From positions 45,463,402 through 45,527,401 of the forward strand of contig OV121086.1 of NCBI GenBank assembly GCA_921293015.1: 64,000 nucleotides of DNA, in the 5' to 3' direction. Below the pieces are notes generated by a model that had not been told where the DNA came from, searched no databases, and saw only the letters and a program-made list of their open reading frames with translations. The stretch comes from Phorcus lineatus (Eukaryota; Mollusca; Gastropoda; Trochida; Trochidae). Both the position numbers and the translations under genes were made by a program. Positions 12,863 through 25,249 of the stretch are shown here, piece after piece. Within the stretch, counting starts at the first letter, position 1. Each line of letters starts with the position of its first letter.

Positions 12863-13440
12863 CTAGTAAGTTGATTTGTCTACGAAGTAGGACTTGTTTG
12901 TCTGTGTGGTATTTGGGTAAATCCTATCGGAGAACTCTTGGAGGTCAATACTGCAGAGACCTAGTTTGGCTGCGTTAGAGTAGAGTCGCTTAACGTCTTT
13001 GAGATGTGATTTTTGAGAGATGGTTGGGAATTGGTTAATTATTGCTTGGGTTATGAAGATTACTATTCAGTCAACTACTCCTCCTTTTTCATTGGTGTTT
13101 GAACGTGTGTTCCTATGCTTAACTCTGATGGTTTCTCTTAAGTCTTGCTGATTGGATGGTTGGGATTCTCTAGTTCTAGATTTGTCTTGTGCGTAGCTAA
13201 GTTTTTTCCTTATCATAGGAGGTACATACTTTTCTCCTTGCTTATTTGATTTAGTCTTAGTTTGTTTTGTGCTTTTTTCCTTCCTAGCTGATCTTATGTC
13301 CTCTAGGAGTCTTTCCTCTACTTTCTTTAGTGTGTGTTCCAGTTGTGAGGAAGTAGGTTGTTGTGTGATTTCTACTATGTTGCTGGGGATAACTTTCCTA
13401 GAGTGATTGGTTTCTAGGTTGTTTGGTGAGTGCCTAGGTG
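12863..13440 (-). pseudogene. LINE ORF1 remnant with in-frame stop (copy 1)
   Basis: A Lys/Glu-rich frame including LEHTLKKVEERLLEDIRS (possible coiled coil) and basic segments. It is interrupted by TGA at 13069-13067 and then continues in the same frame to TAG at 12863. It sits upstream of ORF2, as expected for an RNA-binding ORF1 protein. No zinc knuckle was seen. Its 5' end is lost at the 242-bp repeat. Confidence 0.55.
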
Positions 13441-13448
13441 AGGAGTGT

Positions 13449-13690
13449 GGGCCCCATGGGCAGTGGTGAGGTTTATTAAAACATCTTGAATATCACACTG
13501 ACATGTTCAACAATGTTCTCATGTACTGGTATAACATACCAGGAAGTTGGAGATTAGAGTCACGAAGTTTACCGTCTCATGTGGTTTGTTTGTATAGCAT
13601 GGTTTAAATGTTTACATTGTAACTGATTTAAACCTCTTAATATTATTTTTTCGGATACCGGGGATTATTGGCCTAAGTGATTCAATATAC
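13449..13690. repeat. 242-bp direct repeat between LINE copies
   Basis: Runs from GGGCCCCATGGGCAGTGG to TTCAATATAC and recurs almost unchanged at 16121-16362. Its first 72 bp also occur at 10491-10562. It therefore precedes the 5' side of each LINE body and follows the 3' side of copy 2. It has no ORF. It may be LINE 5' UTR, trapped host DNA, or a unit of a larger tandem duplication. Confidence 0.9.
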
Positions 13691-15489
13691 AGAGATCGTC
13701 TATCATGATATTAAAGAGTGTTGGAGATATTATGCTGCCCTGTGGGGTTCCATTTTCTAAGTCATAGTTGTCTGATAGTATGTCTTCTGTTTTAAGGCGG
13801 AAGTTTCTATCTGACATAAAGTCATTGATGAAGTTGAGCATTTGTCCTTTTCTACCCTTTTTTAAAACTTTTTGTATTAAGCCTGTTTTCCATACCATAT
13901 CAAGTGCTTTAGTGAAATCTAGAAAGAGTGCAACTGTGTATTTTTTGCTGCGCTGTGCTTCTCTCATCGAGTGTTGTAGTCTTACTAAGTTATCAGTTGT
14001 GCTATATGACTTTCTGTATCCTGATTGATTCGGTGTAATAAGCTTATTGGTTTCTAAATAATGTTGCAGGCGTTTAGTAACCATAGCCTCTAATGTTTTA
14101 CACAGATTTGAAGTCAAGGATACTGGTCTATATGAGTCTGATTTGGTTGGGTCCTTACCTTGTTTATGTAGTGGTATGATAAGGCTTTCCTTCCATTTAG
14201 TGGGTATTTTTCCTTCTTTCCATATTTTATTGTATAGATCTAGTAATATAACTTTACATCTTTTCGGTAGGTGTTTAAACATAATGTAACTTGTTTGATC
14301 TAAGCCGGTGGCTGTTCCTTTTTTATTATTTATAACATTATTGATTTCAGATATGGTAAATGGTTTGTTATACCATATATTTGCTTTATTGTCGTCCATT
14401 GCATGTGGTGTTGTATTTTTAACCTTTTCTTGAAATTTGGGTGTGTAGTTACTTGTTGAGCTTGCCTGTGCGAATTGTGTGCATATATTTTCAACTTTCT
14501 CTTGTTTATTTTGACTGTTGTTGATACATGGTATATGTGTTTTGGAGCTTTTACCTCTAAAGGCATTTATTTTCTTCCATACTTCTCTTGAGTTTGTTTT
14601 AATGTTCATTGTGCTACATAATTTTTTCCATGATTGGCTTTTGGCTTTACTTTTGGCTTCAGTGACGTTTTTGTTATAGATATTGGTATCATCGTTTTTA
14701 GTACTTTCATTTATAAGTTGTGCACTTAAGTTTTGGAATATATTCCAGTTAGCTTTGTCAAAGTTCCAACTTTTGTTATTATGATTTTGATTTTGTTGAG
14801 TATTGTGGTTCTTTAAGGTAGTGAATAATGGGAAGTGATCACTTCCCCAACTGTCGTCATGAACATATAAGCTAGCGTCATTAGCTAAATCGTGTGTGAT
14901 GATGCTAAGATCTATTGTTGTGTATGTTCCTTGTGTTAGTTTATGAAAGGTGGGTTCGCCATTATTTAGTACTAGTAGATTATTATCTTCTAGCCATTCC
15001 TGAATGACTTTACCTCTGGGATTTATTCTGCTGTTAGTCTCCCAGAGACTATTATGCGCGTTAAAATCGCCTCCTAAGTATGCTGATGTATTGAGATGTG
15101 GTAGTAATTGATTAAGTAGTTCTTTTGTGATATTTGTTTTGTGGGGTAGATATATGTTGATTATATTGGTGGGTTTATATTTTAATATATTAACTGTTAT
15201 TCCTTGTGTTTCTATGCCTTCAATGTTTATATCAAGAGGTTTATAATCAATGCCGTGTTTAACGCCAATGATTAGTCCTCCATGGGGGATTCTTTTAATA
15301 TCTGAGGGGTTATCCTTTCTAATGATGTTATAGCCAGGTAATTTATATTCCCTTTTTTTTAGAAAGTCTAGTTTCCTGTAGTAAGATTACTTGTGGTTGT
15401 ATTAAGTTGTTTTGTAATAGTACTTTGAGTTCGGCACCGTTGGTGCCTAGCCCGCAAATGCTCTGCTGCAATACAGTGAAATCAGCCAT
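13665..15489 (-). pseudogene. LINE ORF2, copy 2 (EN plus partial RT)
   Basis: ATG at 15489, the A8 frameshift at 15353-15360, then one open frame with the same endonuclease motifs and RT motifs up to GTPQGSIISPTLFNIMIDDL. It lacks the (F/Y)xDD catalytic box altogether, because the body ends before it. The last few residues (CILNHLGQ) are read from the 242-bp repeat. Small differences from copy 1 include INAF versus IKAF and KTGLIQ versus KTSLIQ. It cannot encode an active polymerase. Confidence 0.83.
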
Positions 15490-16120
15490 AATTGCAAGAG
15501 GGGGTTGGATGGTTGTGGTTAAAGGTTAGAGTTTCTAGTAAGTTGATTTGTCTACGAAGTAGGACTTGTTTGTCTGTGTGGTATTTGGGTAAATCCTATC
15601 GGAGAACTCTTGGAGGTCAATACTGCAGAGACCTAGTTTGGCTGCGTTAGAGTAGAGTCGCTTAACGTCTTTGAGATGTGATTTTTGAGAGATGGTTGGG
15701 AATTGGTTAATTATTGCTTGGGTTATGAAGATTACTATTCAGTCAACTACTCCTCCTTTTTCATTGGTGTTTGAACGTGTGTTCCTATGCTTAACTCTGA
15801 TGGTTTCTCTTAAGTCTTGCTGATTGGATGGTTGGGATTCTCTAGTTCTAGATTTGTCTTGTGCGTAGCTAAGTTTTTTCCTTATCATAGGAGGTACATA
15901 CTTTTCTCCTTGCTTATTTGATTTAGTCTTAGTTTGTTTTGTGCTTTTTTCCTTCCTAGCTGATCTTATGTCCTCTAGGAGTCTTTCCTCTACTTTCTTT
16001 AGTGTGTGTTCCAGTTGTGAGGAAGTAGGTTGTTGTGTGATTTCTACTATGTTGCTGGGGATAACTTTCCTAGAGTGATGGGTTTCTAGGTTGTTTGGTG
16101 AGTGCCTAGGTGAGGAGTGT
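13691..16120 (-). mobile_element. Jockey/I-type LINE, copy 2 of the head-to-tail pair
   Basis: Same body as copy 1 but truncated earlier: its 3' end corresponds to position 11019 of copy 1, within the RT domain just after NIMIDDL, and joins the outer end of the 242-bp repeat. The two copies thus have different 3' breakpoints, both meeting the same repeat at different places. The A8 frameshift and the ORF1 stop are shared with copy 1, so they predate the duplication. Confidence 0.85.
15535..16112 (-). pseudogene. LINE ORF1 remnant (copy 2)
   Basis: Same reading frame and same internal TGA as the copy 1 remnant at 12863-13440, displaced by 2672 bp. It ends in TAG at 15535. Confidence 0.5.
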
Positions 16121-16362
16121 GGGCCCCATGGGCAGTGGTGAGGTTTATTAAAACATCTTGAATATCACACTGACATGTTCAACAATGTTCTCATGTACTG
16201 GTATAACATACCAGGAAGTTGGAGATTAGAGTCACGAAGTTTACCGTCTCGTGTGGTTTGTTTGTATAGCATGGTTTAAATGTTTACATTGTAACTGATT
16301 TAAACCTCTTAATATTATTTTTTCGGATACCGGGGATTATTGGCCTAAGTGATTCAATATAC
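16121..16362. repeat. 242-bp direct repeat at the 5' side of the LINE array
   Basis: Second full copy of the repeat at 13449-13690, differing at very few positions (for example GTCTCGTGTGG versus GTCTCATGTGG). It marks the outer end of the array. Confidence 0.9.
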
Positions 16363-18555
16363 ACAGTTAGTTGAGATGCTGAGTTCGGTTCTTGTTTCCC
16401 GAGTAAGCGATGAACATGTTTACTTTTCACTTCCTTTATTTGAATCGAATACGTTACTGTTGAACCGTAACTGAAATAATTCGCAAGGTTCTTGTTTCAT
16501 TTTCAACAAAGTCATTCAATATTATGGTGATGTCTTTATATAGGATATTAGGTTTGTGCTTCGTATATGAATATATTCAAATTTTACAAAATTAACCCTA
16601 AATAATGTCAGTGAAACTTTTCGTGGAAAGCAGACATTCTCGGAGTAACTATGTTGAAGCTAACTTTAGTAAATCCAGCAAACCAATCATAGCCTACCCA
16701 GGAAGCCAGCCAACATTAGAACTTCGATTACCTTGAGTACGAATATTCTTGATGAAAAGGCGAAGGATTGTCACTAGAACCACAGGCCCTCAGGCCATTT
16801 AACAAATACCGTTTCTCCGGCCCGAAGCAGAAAATTATTCTTGAGACGCGACCTAGTCTAACAATTAGACTCTGAAATGAAAAATGCATAAGTTAATCGA
16901 AAAATATTAAATGAAATGAAAAGGAGACTGAAATTTCTTCATTTTCATAAATCAAGTTTTAAAGTCTTTTTATAGACTTACTTATTTCAGGATTTTGCCT
17001 ACAGACTAGATGCGACCCTAATTTAAACATCTTCATAGTTAAAGTGTTACGATTGCAGGGAGGGGGTGGTAAGTTTTAAAAGTTGTATTTTTGGTTACGG
17101 GGACGGTGAATTGTGTACGACCTGAAGCTCTGCGATGTGAAGTGTCTCAGAATATTAAGCCTTTGGTGTCTGAGGATGGCCCTGAGATGAAGACATTTTG
17201 TATCAGGGGCTATTGGCTGTCGTTTTATGATGTGAGGCGGCCAGGTTTCCAACCTGCATGGAGGTTTATTTTTAAAGGGACAAAAGCACGTTTTTGTGTG
17301 TAATTTGACTTGTTAAAATTTCCCCAAATAAATATGAGTTTATACCAAATGTATTATCTTCAGAGGGTTTACATGTCATAAATCAACCCGATAACCGATA
17401 GTCGTAGAAAAAGATATTATCTATCAACCAAACACTGCTGGCGGCCATTTTAGTATGCACAACCTTTAATCATTTGAGAAAGGGAGTCTATTAACCGAAC
17501 ATTTTAAGACCGATTTAGAACTGCCCCCTTAAAAAAAACATTGTCATGATTGTCATGATGTCATTGGTAACATTCATTTTCGTTTTTGCGATATCTCTTA
17601 TTTTAGCTAAAAAACGAGCTTCAAAGATCAAAACTTTTTAAATATTCAATACTCAATCCTTCACTCCTCAAAGAGGTAGCTACATGTCATATCTCAATAT
17701 CCTAGCATAATCAGATATGACTGGAGCTACTTCTTCAGGGAGGGAATGTGAACTGAATGAAAGCCTTGGTATTCCGAGGATGACCTTAGTAACCTTGAGA
17801 ATCTTGTGTCGAGAGCTATAATTGCTTTTAGTCTGGGCTCTCATTTTTACAATGTGAGGCGATATTTTTTCAAAGCTGCATATTTTGGTGTATCTTAAGT
17901 CCAAACCTTTCCAGATATTCCATACTCAGTATCTTGAAAGGACGTTCATATAAAGCCAAAGTTGTAGCGCAAACTTACGTGTATTCTAGTACTGACAAAC
18001 ACAAGGCAAGAGTCAACAGTTTATTGTCAAAGTATGAATAAAATAGGAGAAATCACACATATTTAAACACATCAAAAGAAATACATATTTGTAAGAGAGG
18101 AAAAAACCAAGTCATTACCGTGAACTAACTTTTGTTGTCTTGAAACAGTATGAAATTACAAAAAAACATATTCTTAGTACAAATTGCAGAACTTATTTAA
18201 TACTAGAACTAGTATTCATCATTATCATTAGATCATATAGCAAACATTACATCAAGTGAAGACATTTAAACAATCAGTTTTTAATGCGCTTTAACACGTT
18301 CTGTTGAAGAAATATGCATGACATTTGGTGAATGTTAGCTCCCAAAAACGACGAAAAACGTTAACGTCCAAAAACGAAATAAAGCAACTATGACGTCAGA
18401 AAGCAGCCCTGGCTTCGTTGGTTTCAATCAGTTTGAATAACAACTTATTTGAAATGAAATACTTTAAGGGTATAAATAGGGTAATAAACAGGAGTCATTA
18501 AAGGTTGTTGGAAACAGATTTCAAGGAGATTCGTCAGGAAGTAGCTCCCAGGTTT
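16363..18555. other. intergenic DNA and 3' flank of mucin-like gene 2
   Basis: Two open frames of about 70 codons (17091-17303 plus, 17680-17904 minus) match nothing I recognise and are not called. The end of the stretch is probably 3' UTR of the gene ending at 18556. Confidence 0.4.
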
Positions 18556-21500
18556 CTAGTTCTTCATGGAGAGCCAGCAGGAAGTAAAGGCGACGACATA
18601 GAGCCCGAGTGACAAGCTCACACTGGCTGCTCCCTGTAAATGATGAATATATTGATTACTAACTTAATCTTAACATAGAATAACCGTATAACATCATGCT
18701 TGTATATATATAAAAAAAGTCAATCTAAGGGAATACAAATAACGCCAATTCAATAGACCTATCTTATACATGTTTGAAAGACTCGAGGAAAAAAAAAACT
18801 TATTTCAGAATTACAAAACACAAGTAATTGTTACTAAGATGAGAGGAATTCTGGTTTTTATTTTCATATCAAAGCCAAAGCCAGAGAAATAAGTATGCCA
18901 ACAGAAATACACCCAGCTACATCAGCGTATCTTTAGGGACCGGTCATTTATTACAGGGGGCGCTGGGGGGGAATGGTGAGCCGGGGTTTGTTCTCTTTGG
19001 GTTGTCTAAAAAAATGTGACCCTTCCCAACTCGTCGCAATTTTTTTTCATGGCCCTTCCAATTTCTACATTAAATGTTTTTTTAAATATTTTCTAAAGAG
19101 AAACTTCTTTAAGTAACGCTTAAAATAATGTTGAAAAAACCCAACAGATTTACCCTTCCATTGATGGGTTAAACATATCTGATAATGGTCTATAGTGTTT
19201 TAAAATCAGTTTTATTAGAACTCTTTTTTTACATCAACTGTATATAAAATAGGTTTTGAATACTATTGCTTATAACACACACACATATGTTTAACATAGT
19301 GTAAATTCTATCTTTAATTTTATCTTACTTTTAACGCTCATTTTTTATTTAAAAAAAAATTCAAATCACAATGTCTTTACATAACAAAATAGGATAGAAC
19401 TGAGGAAGAGAAGGAATTTTTTTTATGGATAATCAACTTCTTTATTGAATTTACTTTCAACAGAGATAAAAAGAGCTAAGATATTGCACTAGTTAAAAAT
19501 TCCATCAAAATACATATCTTGCCCAGATTATTCCACTGAAAACTTGCAACAATGAATTCATAAATTGATAAAACCATGGAAGGACCAGGTTGGGAGATAA
19601 GCTCTTGACATAATTATTTCTTTTAAAGCAAAAAAAAAGAAATTTTAAAATCTATCTACAAACACTTTCAGAGTATAGAACCAAACAATGTAAAATGTCA
19701 AATCTTTACTTTATAGGAATTAAATTATCAAATTCAATAACATTTAAACTGTTTGTGTATGAGTTTGATTAAAACAAATTTAACCGTCTTCATAAAGTTT
19801 GTAGCACAAGAAATCTATAGAATTTTGAAGGTACATAACATAAGGATAATAAAGGCACATCTAGGTTTCACAGAAATTACATATGTTACATTTGTTACAT
19901 ATTACATAATATTTAAACAATAAAGTGTAAAACTCAAAAGTAAGGAAGCTTAAGTATAAATATAGCAAATGTTCCCTATTTTCGTAATATCAACATTGGA
20001 ATTTATTTTTCTAAAATAAATGCATTTAGATATTTTCATAAATATGGCTATATTAACAAATTTGCACAAATCAAGCCATCTGCTAAAGTGTTACGGTTTC
20101 ATAACTTTGTATCATTGAGAACGATTAATATAATCATTCAGATACTAATAACTTGACTAGCTGTTTTAATTTTATGAGTCTATTAGATATCAAATATGCA
20201 TCTTTGTTGTATAAAAATATAGCAAACACCTGTAAACTGCTTGTATAAACTCTCGGTCCAACAGAACTACTTTTCTACTTTTGTTCTACAAGAATAAAGA
20301 ACAATGAATTCATGGTGATTTTTTTTATATAAGCATGTGTTTTTAAGAATATAAACCAGTCTTGCTCATATTCTGGATTTTTTTTCATTTGATAAGGCTT
20401 TATGATAATGTTTCAGCCCCATTTTCAATTGCTAAAGAAGGATGGTTTTATAACTGTCTATTTTAAAATGACCCTCCCCAACGGTACACTGATATCTATG
20501 TACGCAAAAGTTTCTTATCATTCTCTATATAGGAAACCAAATAAATGACTTCAAATAAAATACATGTGTATCAGCAGTACCAGGAGAAGAGGACGAGGGG
20601 TTCGGGATGGTTGGCTTTCTTGCGCAACGAAATTTCACTTGCTAAACTACCAGCTGTCAGCCATACGAGACTTTAGCCTTGACATCAAAATATTGTAGGA
20701 TGAGTGAATTTTTGAAGCGAGATGGAAGGACTATGACGCAGAGTATGTTGTTGGAGTCCAACGGTATTTTGACAAGACAAACTGAGGTTGTAAACGTGAA
20801 AATAATTCACGTGATTTCAGCTTCTGTACAAAAGACGTTATGGGTCTAACCTTACTCCTGACATGTTTGCACTTGTTAGGACATATTCATCTCATTTACG
20901 TCAGATCACAATGCTGTAATTTATATCTTTCTATGTCAGGTAGAAAATACAGGTTTGACCCATAACCTCAGCATTATACAATATACATTGTAATGAGCAG
21001 TTTTAATTGAATACTATTAATTCATATACTTGGTATCTGGGATGACTATTCAAGTCGATTTCGGTCAAATGAGCTTAAAGTACATCAACACATTGAGTCT
21101 AAGGCTGTTGACGCGTATCAATTCCAAAAAAAGGATTAACGCAACATACTCTACATCAATTGAATGTGTTAGAAGCACTTAGCATAGTCAACCAATTGTT
21201 TTATCATACGAATACAACAGTACATATTCATTAGTCATATCAGGTACTTAGATGGTTTGAATGAGAGGTTAGATAGTGTAAACTGATATTCATTTATATT
21301 TGAATCGCAAATTAAGCATCAAATCCTCTTTGTATTATATTGGACATAAGCAGGGTGGCCCTAACGAGAGAGGATGTCTTTGTGAGGAGTACCTGTGTTG
21401 TAGACTCTGCTGTAGTTGTGCTGTCCATGGATCCAGTGGATGTCGTAGTTGCCGTAGTTGCCGCAACGGTTGTAGTCGCTCCCTCAGAGAGACCTGTTTC

Positions 21501-23120
21501 AAGACAATATTATGACACTCTCCCGTTATGAATTAAAAAAACGGTTGTCCGTTAGGTCTCACTACAAAATTACTAACACGTGGTTCACATTTTCAATTGG
21601 GGGTTGAAAGAAAAATATCATACAGTGCTGTCGGCTAAAGCTACGCATCTAAGATATACACATGTTCATTCTTCCGATACAAATACGGTATATGGGATAA
21701 CATGGAAATACGGTATATGGGATAAAAACCATGTCACTGTTAAAGTTTAGAGCTTCATTGATAATATTCATTGATAATATTAATGCAAAATATGCATGGT
21801 GAAATGTGTTTGTCAATGACACTGAAAGTCTTCAATCGACTACCCCCCTGCATATGTAGGCTAAAGATACGCAAGCAGGGTTTGTATACACCTAACATTT
21901 ACATTGCTATGATTTTGATCGATTTTAAAACTGTTTTTGAAGCTTAGGTAAGGACAAACCTATAGTCGAATCAATAGTTTGGTTTCCACTGACAATTGTT
22001 ATATGGGAAGGCGAACTGTTTGATGACAACATGTTTGGTAGGAATTTTGCCAGTTTTTACCAATTTTGTGCCACTCATCAATATCTAAGTCATTTTAACC
22101 TTTTAAAAAACTTCATGATATCTTCCAAATTGCCTTTAGATGCAAAAATCTATTACAAGCTAACACTCATCCTGATTTACTTAGTTAAGTTTTGTAAGAG
22201 TGCGTATTTGTTTGTTTGTATATGTTTGACCAGAGTATTATTTCGGAAAAGGAATTCGAGATCTAATACTTGTTTCTACATTTTTGGCATATTATTTTTT
22301 TCCCAAGAATAATTTGCTCACACGTTTTTTTATTTATACAGAAACATCTTTGACTTATTACTTTGGCTAGATTGTTTTGTCTCTTTATATACTAAAAAAT
22401 ACAGGCCTTACATCAATAAAAGTAAAACAAAGAGGAAACATTCATCGATAGATAATGTTTACATTAATATCATATTGTTATTCATTCATGAGTTGAAATA
22501 AGTAGTTTGAACTGTACATATTTTAACAATACATTGTATACACATTTATTATTCTTAGATTTATCGATATCCATAGATAGTTCAAAATTATGTTCAAATT
22601 ATGGTCTTTATTTTTATTTGCTGAAAAATTGCTATAACGAAGAGGCGCTATGTGTAACAAATCACGTGAATATCCATACGAAACTATTGATCATAACCTG
22701 TTCAGTTTTGTCAAGTTTCTTCTAAACAACACACAGTGTGTCTTATAAACCTTGAAACTATTCCAGTTAAAACGGATCTAATAGTTCTATCCCATATCCG
22801 ATGAGTGAGCACCAAACTGCATTTTTGCTTACTTAAATTTGGAAAATATAAACAAAAACAAAATAATGACGGTTTCTAGCATCGTCTAAAAATATGAAAC
22901 CACGGTTTCAAAAGGACGCGGATTTAAACAAATAATACAGAAATAAGATACTGGTATATGTTCGTTGAGAAAACTACACAACATCATTTCAGTCAACCCT
23001 AGCAAACTTTTGAAAAGCTCTTTCTGCCGGACAATAGTTATTGTTATAAACTTCTAACTTACCAATAAGGACGACGAGAAGAAGGATCGATAGAGCAACT
23101 GTCTTCATGATGATGACTGT
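18556..23120 (-). CDS. small secreted mucin-like Thr-rich protein, possibly GPI-anchored (paralog 2)
   Basis: Coding exons on the minus strand: 23108-23063, 21493-21393 and 18633-18556. Exon 1 (46 nt, phase 1, GTAAGT donor), the middle exon (phase 0 end, GTACTC donor) and the last exon (ends TAG) have the same plan and phases as the gene at 0.9-3.4 kb. The 74-aa product has a signal peptide (MKTVALSILLLVVLIG), a short Thr/Ala region (about 17-49) and a hydrophobic tail (GAASVSLSLGLYVVAF...) ending SMKN. The two proteins share the junction ESTTQ-GA and the SLS-GL tail start but differ greatly in the length of the Thr-rich exon (101 versus 311 nt). A CAG at 23123-23121 suggests a 5' UTR exon upstream. 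Function unknown; a cell-surface or mucus-associated role is inference only. Confidence 0.72.
19140..20465. repeat. interspersed repeat family R1, copy in the intron of mucin-like gene 2
   Basis: Shares several aligned blocks with 28605-29360 in the same orientation: TTGATGGGTTAAACAT with what follows, AATCACAATGTC, GGGAGATAAGCTCT, and TTTCAGCCCC...AAGATGGTTTTATA. No ORF. It is an old transposon copy of unknown class. Confidence 0.7.
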
Positions 23121-24234
23121 CTGGAATAACATAATACACATTCAGAAAATGGATATTAGAAATACAGAAGGGTCATTTGATCAAGACGTGAAAAGGTCCA
23201 GTTTGTGAAGACAGAAAAACACAAGGTGCACTGTTAAATATCTAAATATAACTCAAATGAACGTATATGTATTTGTGATATTCATTCAGTCCAAAAGCAT
23301 TTTATATCAAATCAACAAATCATGATGAAAAAATATCATTGGTGAAATATTTCTGAACTATTTTTAAACAACTTTGATTGCCAACATATTCAGAACAACA
23401 TCAACATGGAAATGCAGAAAAGCTTCAATACATGTTCAGTAAATCAGTTTACTCCAAGTTAGATAATAAAACTATTTTATATGTAATACAAATGTCTTAC
23501 CTTTCCTTTTCCTTTGCGAGGCGCAATCAAATTGGAATGTGGAAAGCGTTCTCTTACTTATATATCAAGGAAATTGGAAGAGTCTATTTCTAGTGGTTCT
23601 TAAAAATAGCAAAATTTAGTGAATCTTTCATAATTTGTGATTGCTGGAGTGAAACTGGATTATTGTGAAGGACGCGAAGACTTCAACACTCATCAACACC
23701 GCCTCTTTAACATACATTTATGATAAAACATTAAATCCAGAATTTGTTATTGGTCTTAATGGACTGTTCGGTTGTAGTAAAATGTTGATAGCAACAGGAT
23801 CAAAGGGTAAAGCTATTAAAAATGATAATGATATGCAGAGTAAACAGATAGTTACGATTATAATCACTTCAAACAGATGTCCCCACACGTCGTGACACGG
23901 ATTGCATAACAACGCGAATATGTACATTTTTTAAAATGCTTATTTCTTTCCCATGGATTAGCGAACCATGAAGGAAGAATTACAATCAAAGGTAGCTTCG
24001 CACTTGAAAAGCTTTGGCACTTATTGTCATTATTGTTATTATAATTATTGTCACGTATATCATCATGATATTAGAAATTAGACCTAAACAACTCCGTGAA
24101 TATTTCATTCATACAAATATGCTTATAAAAATAAATTATTCGTTTTGAAATTATAAGTGTCTGTGCACAAATTATATGATTAAGACACCTTTATAAATAA
24201 GAGGATATATATTTTTATATATCTGATTATTCTC
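23121..24234. other. intergenic DNA upstream of mucin-like gene 2
   Basis: No gene recognised. The 60-76 codon frames on both strands overlap one another and show no domain. It should contain the 5' UTR exon and promoter of the minus-strand gene. Confidence 0.4.
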
Positions 24235-24655
24235 TCATGCAAGGAGCATACCAGGGGTGCCAAAACTTTCTGGCCTGAAGCAAAGGAAGTCTGAGGAAGC
24301 TACTTCATGAGAAGGGTAGGACGGAGAAGATAAGTCGTGTTTGTCCCTGACCTTAGCGGTGTGCACAGAACCATTTTCCTGGAGCTGCCACACACTTCGA
24401 TTTCTTTGTTCTTTCACGTGAATTCATTTGTTCATTTGCGTAATGTACGCTTTTGATCGTAGAACCCTTCTTCAAAAACTTAGAAATAATTCCACCTTGT
24501 GAGACCAAGAAAACGCATTTCAGACCTTACCACTGTTTTGAATTTGATTAGGAGGATGATGTGTTTCCACTGCATGCTTTGGCTTTTTGTCTGTCGATAA
24601 CATGGTGAGACCAGGTTTCATCCGAGTAACAATATAGGCTCAAACGATTCTTGGT
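24235..24655 (-). pseudogene. degenerate mariner-like transposase fragment
   Basis: Read on the minus strand with several frame changes, the order of motifs is that of a mariner transposase: YCYSDETWSHHV (first catalytic Asp region), CVFLVSQGGIISKFLKKGSTI, ENGSVHTAKV (the usual DNAxPHTA box, with its Asp changed) and PSYPSHEVASSDFLCF (the usual YSPDLAPSDFxLF, with its Asp lost). It is a dead remnant; no terminal inverted repeats were identified. Confidence 0.6.
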
Positions 24656-24844
24656 CCTTGCGGTATTTGTCAAGAATATTCTCTACCCCTTACCAATTCA
24701 GCACACCGGAAGTCGCCATATTTTAATGTCATTTTCGATTTTCGATTGAATAACCATGAGTCTAATGACACGCTGTATTTCAATATTATCTGGTATCGTG
24801 GACGTTTGCATTCAAACATGCTTAAACTCTCCCCCCTACATAAA

Positions 24845-25031
24845 ACGTCAATCTCCTTTTGAAAACAGGTGTCCATCAATGCACCAAGTTGTTGACGTTT
24901 GTTTACAGCTATGGTAACCGTTTTTCAGTCAATGTAATCCCAGAGGTGCTCAATGGGATTCATGTCCGACGATCTGGCAGACCAAGGCAAAACCTGAACA
25001 TTGACTGTAACATCACTCTGAGTACATGGGG
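24845..25031 (-). pseudogene. Tc1-like transposase, C-terminal part (split gene)
   Basis: The minus strand encodes VNVQVLPWSARSSDMNPIEHLWD, the signature around the catalytic Glu of Tc1-type transposases, followed by a stop and QQLGALMDTCF. The part just before it, ending near the second catalytic Asp (PFKQDPM), lies at 27069-27225. The two halves are separated by the 2037-bp element 25032-27068. Confidence 0.75.
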
Positions 25032-25249
25032 AATTGTACCCCAAAACCCCTACCACCCATTACCCCTAAACCCCAGTTCCCCTACAGCTTGTTAAAACAA
25101 CACAGACAGGTTTCTATCTGGATTAATGGACTCACCCTATCAGGTGATTAAGTGTGAGGTGAAGTGGTCTGTGGAGCGGCTGTGGTGAAGAGATTACGGG
25201 GATTAAATTGAAAAGATTGTTAATGAATTAAAGGACAAACAGACAGACA

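Larger units (their letters stand above)
10491..13448 (-). mobile_element. Jockey/I-type LINE, copy 1 of a head-to-tail pair
   Basis: A minus-strand non-LTR retrotransposon body (10563-13448) with an ORF1 remnant followed by an endonuclease-reverse transcriptase ORF2. Its 3' end is cut inside the RT C-terminal region and joined at 10562 to a 72-bp piece (10491-10562) of the 242-bp repeat that also lies 5' of both copies. No poly(A) or microsatellite tail is present at the truncated end. The body is nearly identical to copy 2 at 13691-16120, with an offset of 2672 bp and only a handful of substitutions seen, so the duplication is recent. Confidence 0.85.

Noticed and set aside
13449-16362. Interpretation of the 242-bp repeats as LTRs of an LTR retrotransposon
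   Set aside because: The enclosed genes are a LINE endonuclease and LINE-type RT, with no protease, RNase H or integrase, and the repeat joins the LINE at two different 3' breakpoints.
24670-24879. 69-aa minus-strand ORF
   Set aside because: Overlaps the Tc1-like C-terminal remnant and reads through non-conserved sequence; not a separate gene.
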